Shown here piece after piece: positions 48,121 to 60,330 of a DNA stretch of 64,000 bases. The stretch comes from Delphinus delphis (Eukaryota > Chordata > Mammalia > Artiodactyla > Delphinidae): NCBI RefSeq assembly GCF_949987515.2, contig NC_082684.1:15925701-15989700 (forward strand), read 5' to 3'. The stretch's first letter is position 1, and each line of letters opens with the position of its first letter. The notes below the pieces were generated by a model. It saw nothing but the letters and a program-made list of their open reading frames with translations, was not told the DNA's origin and ran no database searches. The translations under genes and the position numbers were made by a program.

Positions 48121-50335
48121 ATGAAGTCGCAGTTTCCATCAACTCAATTAGGCAGTCACTCCATCCCAAGAACTCCTTTACCCTCCATGCTCTCACAGGC
48201 CACAATTGCTTCCTTCCCTGCCCCCAGTGCAGTTGTTTTAGAAACTTCCCACATGACTCATCTTGGAGAAAGCAATAAAACATTCAACCTCTGTAACCGC
48301 CAAGGGACAAAATCATGAGGCTTCACTGACTGACAGGGGAGGGAAGAATGCTTCAGCCTGCGTGGATGAGGGTCTGTAGTGGTCATGTGTCAGGTTGTGA
48401 CTTTTTATGTTGATGGATAGGATCTTTGCCACTGGTTTTCACCGTATGATCGCTTAGGGATTTTTATCCTTTGCTAATAAATGGTTAGAGTCTTGGATCC
48501 TTTGCTCAGTACTGGGGCCTCAAGATGTATTTGATGGATACTGTTTGACACCACTGATTAAGTCCTGACTGTGTGCAGGCTTGGGGCAAGGCAGTTTACA
48601 TGTGTTCCTGAACCTCATTTTCACTCCCCATTATTCCAAGCGGTAGCCGCTGTTACTGTCCCCATTTACCAAGGCTAGGTGTCCTGGTTAAGTCCTCACA
48701 ACTAGCTAGTGGCAAAAGTGGGCCTGGAATCTGGATTTTCCAACTCCAGAGCCCATGGTCTCTTCATCATGCTCTATCCCTGGCTCGACACAATGGGGCT
48801 GAAGAGTGTGTAATTGTATCAGGACAAATTCCTCCTAAGGGAAAATCCACTTAAACCACAGAATGGGAAAGCTCCTTCCTGAGAGTCAGTGCTTGCTTTC
48901 TGACACAGATTCCCGTTCTCCTTCTCCCCTGGATTTTTAACGCTCCCAGCATATGGAGAGCATCCGTGCCAGGGCCAGGTGCTGAACTGTGGGCCTCTGG
49001 TATAGTGACTCACTTCACTGCTGGCGGAGGAGTTAATTTGAGATATGGGCGGCTGCAGGAGAGGACTGGGTACAATGCTGTGGTCCTGGGCATGGACCTT
49101 TGATGTTGTCATGGTGACTGAAGCTGCTATTCTGCAGATAAAGGGAAGGCCAGAGATCTTGAGCTGTCAAGATTTCTCCCCACAAGCAGGAGATATTGGT
49201 TAATTTGCATGACCCATGAACATGTCCCAAGGCTGTGACATTTACCATTCTCTTCTGCCAAACCCCAAATCACTCACTCACTCACCTGCTTACTCACTCC
49301 CTCATTCATTTATTAATTTGACAAATTTATTGATTTACTCAATGCTAAGTACTGAGGCCATGATGGTGAATAAAAGGCAGACACGGTCCCCGACCTCTTG
49401 GAGCGTTTATAGCTAGGATGGGCAAACATCCCAGCTTTTGTGGATCTGAAATATTTGTGAACAGTGGCCCTTTTCCTCTCAAACGTGGTTTGAAAGATAA
49501 ATTATATGGTCACCCTACTGATTGGTAGTGGGAGAGGCAAACCTTATGCATGTAATCACAGAAATAAGTGCAAATAAAACCAGATGAATGCTGCAAAGGG
49601 ATGGGGGAACTAGAGCTGTGAGGCACGTGAACAGACCTGATTAGTAGGACAGGGGTTCTGGGCGGAGGGAGCTGTCAGGCCCCTGTGGGTGGAAGGAAGC
49701 CAGGATGTCTGGGAACTTGAGAGAAGGGGAGTGTAGGTGGCTGGAGGTCCATTAACAAGGGGAGATTGGTAGGCATTTAGGTTGGAGACAGGCAGGGGCA
49801 ACACCCTGCAGGGCCTGATGCTGGATTTTATCCTAAGAGCGCTGGGAGGCTCTGGCTGTATCAAGCAGCAGGGTGACGTGATCCGATCAGTCAGTCCATT
49901 GCCATTTTGGTCCCTCATAGAAGCCCAGAGTATAGCAGTGGTAGTTATGAGCTGGGTTTTAGTCATCCGTTCATCCATTCATCAGCTAAACGTTCATGGA
50001 GTGCCAACTGTGGCACTTTGCTAAGTGTTATGCTCCGGATTTCTGAACTGATTTATCCTCAGAGGTGCCAAAACTCAAGGCCTGGAAGAAGCCTTCGTGG
50101 GCCCTCCTGGTAGCATCAAACACTCACATTTGCCTCTATGCTTATTAGACTCTATTAGCTAGTCATCATTTTCTCACCTGTCTCTTTCCCAGGATTGTGA
50201 GCTTTTTGAGGTTGAGTCTGTGTCTTTTATCCTTGTATCCCTGATGCCTGGCACAGTGGCTGGCCCGTAGAAGTTGCTTACAGTTTGAGAAATGAATGAA
50301 TGGTGCTTGTGTATCTGTTTTGGAGACCAAGAGCC
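48121..50335. other. Intronic sequence with MIR and L2 relics
   Basis: A MIR in antisense lies at about 48560-48790 (ttaagtcctgactgtgtgc, cccatttaccaaggctag, ccagagcccatggtctctt). L2-like antisense pieces lie at about 49290-49420 and 49970-50040. No gene recognised; the frame at 49610-49978 on the minus strand lacks features. Confidence 0.55.
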
Positions 50336-50340
50336 CTTCG

Positions 50341-50461
50341 TTTATTTATTTTATTTTATTTTGGCTGCGCCTGAGGCTTGCAGGATTTTAGTTCCCTGAC
50401 CAGGGATTGAACCCAGGCCACGGCAGTGAGAGCACCGAGTCGTAACCACCAGGGAACTCCC
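50341..50461 (-). mobile_element. Short CHR-type SINE, antisense
   Basis: From ttattttggctgcgcctgag through gttccctgaccagggattga to accaccagggaactcccc this is the short SINE subtype in reverse. TSD imprecise (cccttcgttta/cccctttcattta). Confidence 0.85.
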
Positions 50462-51265
50462 CTTTCATTTAGAACCTTCACAGAAGCAAAGCAGAAAGTG
50501 ATTTTGTTTCTGTGCTCTAGAAGACCTTTCCTCTCGCTCTGGTTGTCAAGAGTACTTCTTCGTGTTCTTTATGCATGAGCAGATTCCCTTGGTGTCCATA
50601 GCCCCAAAGTTTTACTTATTTAAGAACGTAATGATTTTAAGGAAAGGATGGCGCCTGAGACATCCGTTCAGCAGCCAGTGGAAATCCTTGCTGTGAGTGC
50701 GTGCAAAGCCAGATGAGCCTTCTCCTTCCCTGCCCTGAACCCTCCCTTCCTCCAAGCAGCCTTTTGTGCAGGAAGTTTGGACCGCAGCCGAGGCAGCAGG
50801 TGACCTCTGGTGAGCGCAGGATCGGCATCTTTGTGCCCAAAGATGCAGCTCTGGCAAGTTGAAGCAACTCCCCTGGCTGTTGCCCTGAAATCAGAGGCAC
50901 TGCCCTTTCTTCAGTGAAGTGGTCATGCAGAAGATTGTTCAATGTGTGCAAGATCGGGCTTGCAGCCCCTGGCCTGTCTCTACAGGCTTACACTTCATTA
51001 TTACTATTGTTTTTATCCCTGGGGTTGTTGAGTCCATCACTGTTTAGGGAAGAAGATCTAAAGCTTTTAAGCCAGAAATTAAAGAGCTAATGGCAATTGG
51101 CATGATACTAGAAAAATGAATTTGCAAATGAGAAGTCAGTGTTCTTAAAAAACTCTCATAAAAATAAAACAAAATCCAGAAATGAATGCCACGGTGTCGG
51201 TGTCTGCATTTATCTACAAATGTGCATGTGTTTGCTCCTCATTGAAGGTGAAGCAAAAATCTCAT
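50462..51265. other. Unique intronic sequence
   Basis: No gene or repeat recognised. Confidence 0.5.
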
Positions 51266-51280
51266 TTAACAAGATTTATT

Positions 51281-51583
51281 TTTTTATTTTTAAAATTTTT
51301 ATTGGAGTATAGTTGATTCACAATGTTGTGTTAGTTTCAGGTGTACAGCAAAGTGAATCAGTTATACATATACATATAGCCACCCTTTTTAGATTCTTTT
51401 CCCATACAGGCCATTACAGAGTATTGAGTAGAGTTCCCTGTGCTGTACAGTAGGTCCTTATTAGTTACGTATTTTATATATAGTAGTGTGTATATGTCAA
51501 TCCCAATCTCCCAATTTATCCCTTCCCCCACCTTTTCCCCCTTGGTAACCACACGTTTGTTTTCTACATCTGTGACTCGTTCA
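51281..51583 (-). mobile_element. L1 3' end, antisense
   Basis: It runs from tttttattggagtatagttg to gtttgttttctacatctgtg. An imperfect TSD flanks it, tcatttaacaagattt and tcatttaataaggttt (14 of 16 bases match). It is 3'-UTR only. Confidence 0.85.
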
Positions 51584-51784
51584 TTTAATAAGGTTTTGGT
51601 GGTGTGTGGCTCGTACAATTATTTTCATTACTCATAATCAGTTGTATTCATTTTAGTAACTAATATTTGCTGAATGCCTGTCATGAAGCAGGTGCTGTGT
51701 TAGACCGATGATTAGAAAAATAAAATAAAAAATGATGCAAGACGTCTACTTCCTGTCCTCCAGAATCCATTGTCTCTCTAGCTC

Positions 51785-51985
51785 ACTTACACGGTATTTC
51801 CTGTGGCTAGGCACTGCTCTAAATGCTTCATGTTTATTGTTATTTAGTCTTTACAATGATCCTTCGAGGTAAGGGTAAGCAGCTGGGGAACAGAAGTTAG
51901 ATAAGCTTAGGTGACAGGTAGAACTGGGATCTGGACACAGGCAGCCTGGCTCCAGAACCCACGCTTTTTCACCAAGATGCTCTAC
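51785..51985 (-). mobile_element. MIR, antisense
   Basis: gtggctaggcactgctctaaa, tctttacaatgatccttcgag and gcctggctccagaacccacg follow the reverse complement of MIR. Confidence 0.75.
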
Positions 51986-54560
51986 TCCTGCTTGGGGAGA
52001 CCGACGTGGCTTGGGTAGTTAAAGTCCAGTGCGACTGGTGCCAGAAGACAAGGAAACACTCAGGCCCTTATTCACGGAGCAGGAGTCTCTGACTCAATCT
52101 GTGGGACCCCCATTCTCCTGTGAGAAGACTACAGAGAATAATAATTATCTGTTGGTTGTGCTCTAGAGGGACATGGCTTTGCATCTTCCCATAAGGTGTT
52201 GAACTGGGCCAATAGATTCTATTTAAAACCACAGTACACGATGTATCATTCAGGTCTGCAGTTGAGAGTCGCTTATCCGTATCTATTGAGAACATGTATT
52301 TTCCCTTCATTCTTGGTAGAAATGGGCGGAAGAGACGGAAAGCTTGTGGATGAGGGTTAGCCTTACTGAGGAAGGGAGGGTTTAACCTTTTGTTCTTTGA
52401 AAAATGAGGATCAGACATACAAATTCCTATTTCCCTATATTGTCCTTTTTCAGGTGGAAGAAAGTGACATAACAGATGAGCGTTAGAAAAAGGGTTTGCA
52501 AACTGGAGAGAGAACTGAGGTGCTGGTAGAAGGTGCTGATACATTTTCTAAGGGGCACAGGAAATGAAATATTAATTTGGGATTAATATCCAGCACTCAA
52601 AAGTAAGAAAGAGTCCAAGTGAAAAGCTACAATGAAAACAAGATAGCAGAAGCATCGTCTGTTAAATTTCAAGCTGTCTCCAATGCAGTGACGATGGAAG
52701 GAATAGTCATCTTGGGTTTAGCTCACAGCAGTGAATCAGAATTCCTGGAGCTTCTTTTGTAGCCCAGTAAAAAAAAAAATTTTTTTCCCCAGAAATTGGG
52801 TAAATTCATCTTTGATAGGAATAATCTCAAGTGCAGAGAGAGCAGTGCATACATCAAGCATTCTCCTCAGGACCAAGGTGATTTTTCATCATCACTTGGC
52901 AGATTTGGTAGAGGCTGAGTCCAACCTGAGACGAAAGGACGAGTTAGTCACTCTGAAAGTTTATTGGTCTTATCAGAGCACACAGATATATCTCTGCTTC
53001 CTTAGTGGACTTGATGCGTTAAAATGTCTCTTATTTCATCCTTCCATGTAGTCAAAGAGACAGAAAAAACGAATTCTACATTGTAAGGCACAATTTGGAA
53101 GGTAGGAGGTCTCCTGCCAATATGGCTTGGTCCCATATGACAATGTTTGGCTACATCAGTCATTAGTGTATACCCAGGTGCTAAGGAACTGAGTTTTAGA
53201 ACATTTTCTCCCCAAAGAATTAACTAGTGGTAGCAAGGAAAGCTACCTTCCTCAGACCATAGGCTCTGGATGTGCCGTCTAGCTCACCTTGGGTTTCTCT
53301 ATCTTATTCTTCAAACAAATTCTCCACTCACGCTGTCCAATCTGCAGGTGACCTTCACTTTACGTTTATAACCAGGTCGTAAAGCACCCCCCGGACAGAG
53401 GAAAGGCTAATGGGGGTGGCTCCGGGTTTCCTCTCTGATGCCCTCCCACTGTTGTCTGAAGTATGTATATGATGTGGCTTTGCACTTGGACGTGAAGGAG
53501 CCCCGCCCCCTGCCCCCAGCCCCAGCACGGTCACTTCTGCTGCTGTGAAATATTTATATGTGAAATGCTTCTGAAGCAGGAGAAATAAAAAGCAACTGCG
53601 GTGAACAAATTAATATCATACTTCCACTTCTCACCTGAGGCCCTTCCGCAACAAATGTGTGAGGCGGGGGAAGGATGCTGCTACCCTGTTGTCAGGGTTT
53701 TGAGTCATTAGGGGCATTTGTGAGTTGTAATGAATGTGGTCTGCCAGTTGCCCTTCTCTGTCTCCCAGGGGTTGTGGCTTTCCTTCTGTCCATTAATGGC
53801 TGAAAGTATGCCCGCTTTGAATGCATTTATGAAGCCACTTTCCACCACGACCCCCTCCTCTTGCCTCGACCCCTGGCTAAATATCTCCTTCATAAATCCT
53901 TTTGCTGACTGTGCCCTCTCGAGATTAAGAACGTTGTAGACCTAGCGCCACCTTTGTGCCCTCAGATGAGGTCATTTCCCTTTGTTCCCGTAGTGTGAGC
54001 TGTTAGTAAGAGGATCATACATCCTGTCTTATGCCTGTCCTGCAGTTCAAGCATAATCGTGAACAAGGCCCTTTTCCCTCTGCAAGTGTCCTGGTTTGGA
54101 CAGTAAATCAAACCATCGCCATGGTTATTAGCGTCCGTGTATATGGTGCCAATCGGCTGCGTTCTTCAGTCTCAGACAAGCTGAGTGATCACCTCTCCAC
54201 CTTTGCTTGTCTTCCTTTTTGGTGCCATGTGAGGAAACAGAGAAACAGATTGTCTCACCAAGTACACAGATCATAGGAGAAAAGCCACAGACAGTTAGTG
54301 GTCCCCTGTGGGCCGTCATTCATCCCAGAGTAGCGCTAACACTCATGATGGTATCTTGTGCTGCCCGAAACAGTGATTTATACAACCCAGCATTGCCGCA
54401 TGGGATGACAGCACCAGGAGAATTTGGTGGGGGGATCTTCGAGGGCTCTTTATCCCCTTCTCATTTTGGGAGAGGCTGCAGTTTCTCTGTTATACCTTTC
54501 TGGTGGTCCTAATGCAGGGAGGGAAGGAGGATAGAGGAAGCAGGAAGAAAAGAGATCCTT
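51986..54560. other. Unique intronic sequence
   Basis: This is the largest repeat-poor block of this intron. No exon, RNA gene or recognised repeat. Frames at 52068-52544 (minus) and 52731-53051 (plus) have no recognisable domain. Confidence 0.5.
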
Positions 54561-54564
54561 TTAT

Positions 54565-54920
54565 TTATTTATTTTCCAGGTTTATTGAGATATCATTGAC
54601 ATATAACATTGGGGAAGTTTAAGGTGTACAATGTATTGATTTGATATACTTATTTATAACAAAATGATGACCAGCATAGCATTAGCTAACATTGCCATCA
54701 TGTCGTATAATTACCATTTCTTTTTTTTGTGGTGAGAACATCTAAGATTTATTCTCTCAGTAACTTCAGGTATATAATACAGTATTAGTGACTGAAATCA
54801 CCATGCTATACGTTAGGTCCCCAGAACGTATTCATCTTATAACTGGAAGTTTGTACCCTTTGACCAATATCTGCCCTCCCCACCCTCTAGCCCCTGGCAA
54901 TCTCCATTCTACTCTCTGTG
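54565..54920 (-). mobile_element. Old L1 3' end, antisense
   Basis: ttccaggtttattgagatat through ggtgtacaatgtattgattt to ggcaatctccattctactct is an antisense L1 3' UTR of an older subfamily. Confidence 0.8.
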
Positions 54921-54930
54921 AGAAACAGAT

Positions 54931-55261
54931 GTTTAAATTTATTTTTATTGGAGTATAGTTGATTTACAATGTTGTGTTAGTTTCAGGGGTACAGCGAAGT
55001 GAATCAGATATATATACATATATATATATATATATCTCCATTTTTTTTTCAGATTCTTTTCCCATATCGGTTAGTACAGAATGTCAAATATAGTTCTCTG
55101 TGCTATACAGTAGGTCCTTGTTAGTTTTCTATTTTATATATAGCAGTGTGTATATGTTAATCCCAATCTCCTCATTTATCTCTCTCCCCTACGTTTCCCC
55201 TTTGGTAACCATAAGTTTGATTTCGAGATCTGTGATTCTGTTTCTGTTTTGTAAGTAAGTT
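54931..55261 (-). mobile_element. Younger L1 3' end inserted in older L1, antisense
   Basis: It runs from ttttattggagtatagttga to tgattctgtttctgttttgt. A 10-bp TSD, agaaacagat, lies at 54921-54930 and 55262-55271. Confidence 0.92.
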
Positions 55262-55473
55262 AGAAACAGATTCTTTTAGACCTTACCACTGTCACCAACT
55301 CTTCCTCCTCCTTCTTTATTTTTTAAAAAATAGGACAATCGTTATATTTCTTTGTGTTGGACTACTTTCTTATGTTTGTCTGTATTACAAAGAAATAATT
55401 GCTTTCCTCTCACACCTCTGGGAAGACCATGTGCCTACATTTATTACTGTCGTTTGTTCACTCATTTCTTATT

Positions 55474-55874
55474 TTTTTTTAAAGCAATCTTTTTTTTTTA
55501 ATGTATTTATTTAATTAATTAATTTATTTTGGCTGTGTTGGGTCTTCATTGCTGCGTGTGGGCTTTTCTCTAGTTGCGGTGAGCGGGGGCTACTCTTTGT
55601 TGCAGTGCGCGGGCTTCTCCTTGCGGTGGCTTCTCTTGTTGCAGAGCACGGGCTCTAGGCGCACGGGCTTCAGAAGTTGCAGAACTCAGGCTCAGTAGTT
55701 GCAGAACTCAGGCTCAGTAGTTGTGGCTCGCGGGCTCTAGAGCACAGGCATAGTAGTTGTGGCTCACGGGCTTCGTTGCTCTGTGGCATGTGGGATCTTC
55801 CCAGACCAGGGCTCGAACCCGTGTCCCCTGCATTGGCAGGCGGATTCTTAACCACTGCACCACCAGGAAAGCCC
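55474..55874 (-). mobile_element. Long CHR-type SINE, antisense (candidate transduction parent)
   Basis: It runs from a T/A-rich tail and ggctgtgttgggtcttcatt to accactgcaccaccaggaaagcc. A perfect 15-bp TSD, cactcatttcttatt, lies at 55459-55473 and 55875-55889. A 23-base unit (agttgcagaactcaggctcagt-like) is duplicated in the middle. The DNA to its left (55397-55473) reappears at 61301-61380. Confidence 0.95.
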
Positions 55875-55889
55875 CACTCATTTCTTATT

Positions 55890-58373
55890 GATTGAAACAT
55901 TCATTTATGAATCGTTTACTGGGTAGGAGCTGGAAGTTCTAACTGACAGGCTAAAAAGGAAATTCAAAAAGGGGTGGAATTAAATTTTCAAATGGGACCC
56001 TCTTATCTATAGTATGTTTTTCCTGAAGCTTGAAACTCTCACATGACATGTAGTTTAGTTTTTTTCTTTTTGATCCTCAGAACACCTCTCTGAACTTGGT
56101 AGTGGTTGATCTTGTAACTGAACACGTGATGCTCATTAAGTCTGAGATCGTGGCTTAAAATGATGCTGATGTTGGTTGAACCTCTACCCTATAACTGATC
56201 CTTTAAGCCAGACTGTACATGACTCAGTTTCGTCATTTCATTATCTACGTGCTTGGACACTTCTAATGGGCTGGCTTATCTTCACTTTTGCAGCCTGAAT
56301 GGAGAGAAAGAAAAACAAACAAACTTAAAAGCAAATGCATTTAATTTTAAAAGGCTTTTCTTGAGTTCAAACAGTTAAGATTATTAGAAAATACTTTAGA
56401 AAATTAATAATGTTAGAAGTATGAATTCAATCAGAACTATTGAGTTAAAAACGATGCTGTTGGTTCAAGTGATAACAGTCCATTTATACTGGGTTTCCCC
56501 TGTAGGTATGTAACCTGAGTTTGTTAATTCATTTTAATTCTGCTTGTTTGCTGGAGTCTTTCTGATGTATATGATCTAGATAGAATCAAGCCTCATTCCT
56601 GGGGTTGGGGATCCTCTAAAGTCTTACCAAGAGGTTGGTGACTTGTGAGAGGCCTTATTTTTCTCCTTCTCACTTCTGGTTTTAAATCACATTCTGGCCC
56701 ACAGTGCCCATAACAATCCTTATATTTAAAACCACTTCCCCAGGGCATTTGCTTGTATAGCCCACTTTACTGAAGATTTGGGGGAGCGAGAGAGGAATTT
56801 ATATCACACATATGAAGCAAGTTAAAACTGGGTACTAGATGGACCTGCTTTTCAGAAGTCTTGGGCATTGCTGTAACTGAGCTCAGCTGACACTTTGTCT
56901 CTTTTGCTTTCCTTTCTTCTTTTTTGGGGGGCTTTCTCTGTCTTTTCTCTGTTCCCTCCCTTTCAGGGTATAAAATCAACCTTTCTCCATTTTTATTTAT
57001 TTATTTTTAATTTAAAATTTAATGCTGAGCCATTAAGCTCTCACCAGCTCCAGCAGCCAAATAAAGTTTGGTGCCCCCATGGACATGTTCAGGGAAGTAG
57101 TCTAATTAGAAATGATTGCTTGTGAGGTCCCTTCTGTCTAAATTCTTGGACGATGACAAGACCTCTCCCTCATCTCTGTCTGGAGGTGAGCACAGGGTGG
57201 GGGAGGATGAGTGTGTTCTGGGTACCATATGCAGAGGAAAGGGCAAAACCGTGGCTTTGGGCGAGTCAAGACTTGAATTCTGACTTCTCCACTTCCTGGC
57301 TGTGTGACCTCGGGCAAGTTCCTTAACTTTCCTGAGCCTCTTTCCTTATCTCGAAAGAGCGATAATATTCCATAAAGTTCTTGCAAGTTGTAGAAAGGAT
57401 AAAATTGAATAACACACAAGTTGTGGAAGGGATAAAATGGAAGAACACTTCTAAAACACCTGCCTCAATGTAGACACTCAACAAATGTTAATTTCCTTTC
57501 CTTTCAACCGATAGACACTTTCCTTCAGGGTTACATATGTAAACATTAAATATTTATAAATTGCATAATTCAAAGAAAAGAAACTTGAAAAGGAATCTTA
57601 CTTTGGATTTTTTGATGAAGCAAACAATTATCCCTGCCTGTCTTTGCTGCAAATCTGCATTTTTATAGGCAGCAGTTGGTCTGCTTAGGATATTTATGTG
57701 TAATTCTCAGCACAGTGAGACCTGATTGAACCCAAACTCTTTTTGCAGCTTCATAGAAGTTGTAAATATTAGGTATTGATGGTGTGGTCTGTGGCTACCT
57801 AAGCGACTGGGGCCTGGAGCTGTCCCTGAGGTATTATTTCCAGGTGGTCCCATCAGAGCTGAATAGACTATGAGGCTATAAACACTAGTTAAGGCCTGTG
57901 GCTTGGTCTGATGGCGCTCAAAGTATAGTGACAATGGGTATTTTACCAGCAGAAAGGACTTGGCATCTGTCTTTTCTCTAAAGCAGAGAATTGCATAACC
58001 CCTGATGAATAAGTGATCCTTGTAGATTAGGCCGATTTAAACCACAGGCAAAGACACATCCCATGCAGCTGGATCTGAAATTCTGGGGTGCCAGGGTTTA
58101 TGTTAGAAACAGTGGCCAGTATAATATTTCATGTTCTTAGAGGCAGGAAAGAATAAACTAAAGACTTAAACAAAAGAGCTTTTTTCTTTTGTCCAGTAAG
58201 TTGTCTAGGGGGTTTGCAACAGAAACCATATGTGGCCCACAATTACTATCTGACCTTTTCTGGAAAAGGGTTGATCCCTGGTTTAAAGAGTTTGAAATAT
58301 CTCAGATCAATGAAGGCAAAATGTTACTAACAATGATTGACTTTTTCATTTGTAATCTAATTTATGGCAACCA
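55890..58373. other. Intronic sequence with a MIR
   Basis: A MIR in sense lies at about 57255-57500 (cttcctggctgtgtgacctc, caagttccttaactttcctg, ctcaacaaatgttaa). Otherwise no gene or classified repeat is recognised. Confidence 0.6.
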
Positions 58374-58386
58374 CTGTCTGCTTGTT

Positions 58387-58603
58387 GTTTTTTGTTGTTG
58401 TTGTTGTTTTTGCGGTACGCGGGCCTCTCACTGTTGTGGCCTCTCCCATTGCGGAGCACAGGCTCCGGACGCGCAGGCTCAGCGACCATGGCTCACGGGC
58501 GCAGCCGCTCCATGGCATGTGGGATCCTTCCGGACTGGGGCACGAACCCGTGTCCCCTGCAGCGGCAGGCGGACCCTCAATCACTGCGCCACCAGGGAAG
58601 CCC
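58387..58603 (-). mobile_element. CHR SINE, antisense
   Basis: It runs from a (GTT)n tail and gcggtacgcgggcctctcac to caccagggaagcc. A perfect 13-bp TSD, ctgtctgcttgtt, lies at 58374-58386 and 58604-58616. Confidence 0.95.
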
Positions 58604-58616
58604 CTGTCTGCTTGTT

Positions 58617-59265
58617 TTAACAGAGCTTTATGGGCATTATTTAGGATGAATATAATCCCACTGCAATATTTAATTGTGTCTGGCAATATTCACATGGGGT
58701 TATTACGATTTTGTCCAGGGAATGGAGACTCTAGAAGTAGCTCATATTTCTGTCACCTCCGTCTGAAGCCCCTACCTTCCTCACCACAGCTCACCTGATT
58801 GAAATCTCTTGCTACCCTCTCCCCTGGCCTGAAGGAGTTTGGCAGGGTGAGCTCAGGAAGGGCTGTTGAGGAATTTTCCACCTTATTCTGTGCATGCTGA
58901 GAGTAGGGAAGGATTTCCAGCAAGGGAGTGTGTGATCAAAAGCCCGTTAAATGTATGGGTGCAGAAGCGTAAGTCCTGGGATGGAGGCATTTTGTGGAGG
59001 CTACAAGGTACAAACTGAACCTCCTGGAAGAAATGGGGCCCAGATTAGACCCTGAAGGGTGGGCACCTTGGTGGGAGGGCAAAGCAAAGTTCCAGAAGTA
59101 TGAGGGGATGTCTCATAGCGTTTCCTGCCCAGGGCTGGAGGCTTTTATAGTATAGTGTGAGATGAGGTTGGAGCATCAATGTGGCCAAGGCACTGGGAAT
59201 TTTAAGGTGTATGGAATTCCAAATCTGGTAGCCAGTGAGGAGTCATTGTTATTTATTTTTAAAAG
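58617..59265. other. Unique intronic sequence
   Basis: No gene or repeat recognised. Confidence 0.5.
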
Positions 59266-59270
59266 GAGCC

Positions 59271-59314
59271 GTGTGTGTGTGTGTGTGCGCGCGTGCGTGT
59301 GTGTGTGTGTGTGT
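59271..59314. repeat. (GT)n/(GC)n alternating tract
   Basis: Alternating purine-pyrimidine sequence with a central gcgcgcgtgcg. It is prone to length change and Z-DNA formation. Confidence 0.95.
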
Positions 59315-59344
59315 TGGGGGACAGTGAAATGACAGTCACAAAAT

Positions 59345-59905
59345 TGTCAACTATTTGTTAAACCCTGACACAGTGCTGGGCGTTGGGCTCAGCGTATGAC
59401 ATGAATCATCTCATTTAATCCTCACAACGACTCTGTGGGGGAAGGCATTGTTATCTCCAGTTTGCAAATGAGGAAATTTGGGCTTAGAGAGGTTAAAATA
59501 ACTTGCCCACTCTCTCGCTTTGTCACAGTTTACCCTTCCGCCTCCTCATATCCTGAAGTCCATATATACACTACCAAACATAAAATAGATAGCTAGTGGG
59601 AAGCAGCTGCATAGCACAGGGAGATCAGCTCGGTGCTTAGTGACCACCTAGAGGAGTGGGATAGGGAGGGTGGGAGGGAGGGAGACGCAGGGGGGAAGAG
59701 ATATAGGAACATATGTATAACTGATTCACTTTGTTATAAAGCAGAAACTAACACACCATTGTAAAGCAATTATACTCCAATAAAGATGTAAAAAAAAAAA
59801 AGATACATTAAAAAAAATAATAACTTGCCCAAGTGTCTGAGGTGATTAACGAGCAGAACCATGACAGTCTGACCCAGGAGCCCAAGCTCTTAACTCCTGA
59901 AACAA
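59345..59905 (-). mobile_element. MIR, antisense, split by an L1
   Basis: The left part (ctcatttaatcctcacaac to ttaaaataacttgccca, ending 59509) and the right part (59819 onwards, to aagctcttaactcctgaa) form one MIR interrupted by the L1 at 59510-59818. Confidence 0.85.
59510..59818 (+). mobile_element. Short L1 with inverted 5' end
   Basis: 59510-59561 is the reverse complement of the L1 segment seen at 42487-42538, and from about 59563 the L1 runs in sense to the end of the 3' UTR and an A-rich tail. A perfect 13-bp TSD, aataacttgccca, lies at 59497-59509 and 59819-59831. Confidence 0.93.
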
Positions 59906-60193
59906 GGTCAGTGTAAAACATTCCAACAAAACAGAAAAAAAGAGAGTGAAAAGGAACTGAAACCCTGCCTCCCGGGAGTGACCACTTTGGGTGCCAGTCC
60001 TTTTAGACATCTTTCTATGTATATGCACAACAAGATGTATGCGTTTTGCATAACTTCTGCCAGGATTGGGTAAATCCTATGTCTGCAAATTTTACATAAA
60101 TGGCAACATACTATATATGGATTTTTCCCCCCAATTTAAAACTAATTTTCTAATTTTAACAAGTGGATGTATAGTGTTAAAAAACAAAATTCA

Positions 60194-60321
60194 GGGACTT
60201 CCCTGGTGATCCAGTGGTTAAAACTTGGCGTTTCCACTGCAGGGGGCGTGGGTTCCATCCCTGGTCAGGGAACTAAGATCCTGTGTGCCACACGGCGAGG
60301 CCAAAAAATTAAAACAAAAAC
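60194..60321 (+). mobile_element. Short CHR-type SINE, sense
   Basis: gggacttccctggtgatcca with ccatccctggtcagggaact and an A-rich tail. TSD caaaattca at 60185-60193 and 60322-60330 (second copy preceded by an extra C, border within one base). Confidence 0.92.
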
Positions 60322-60330
60322 CAAAATTCA

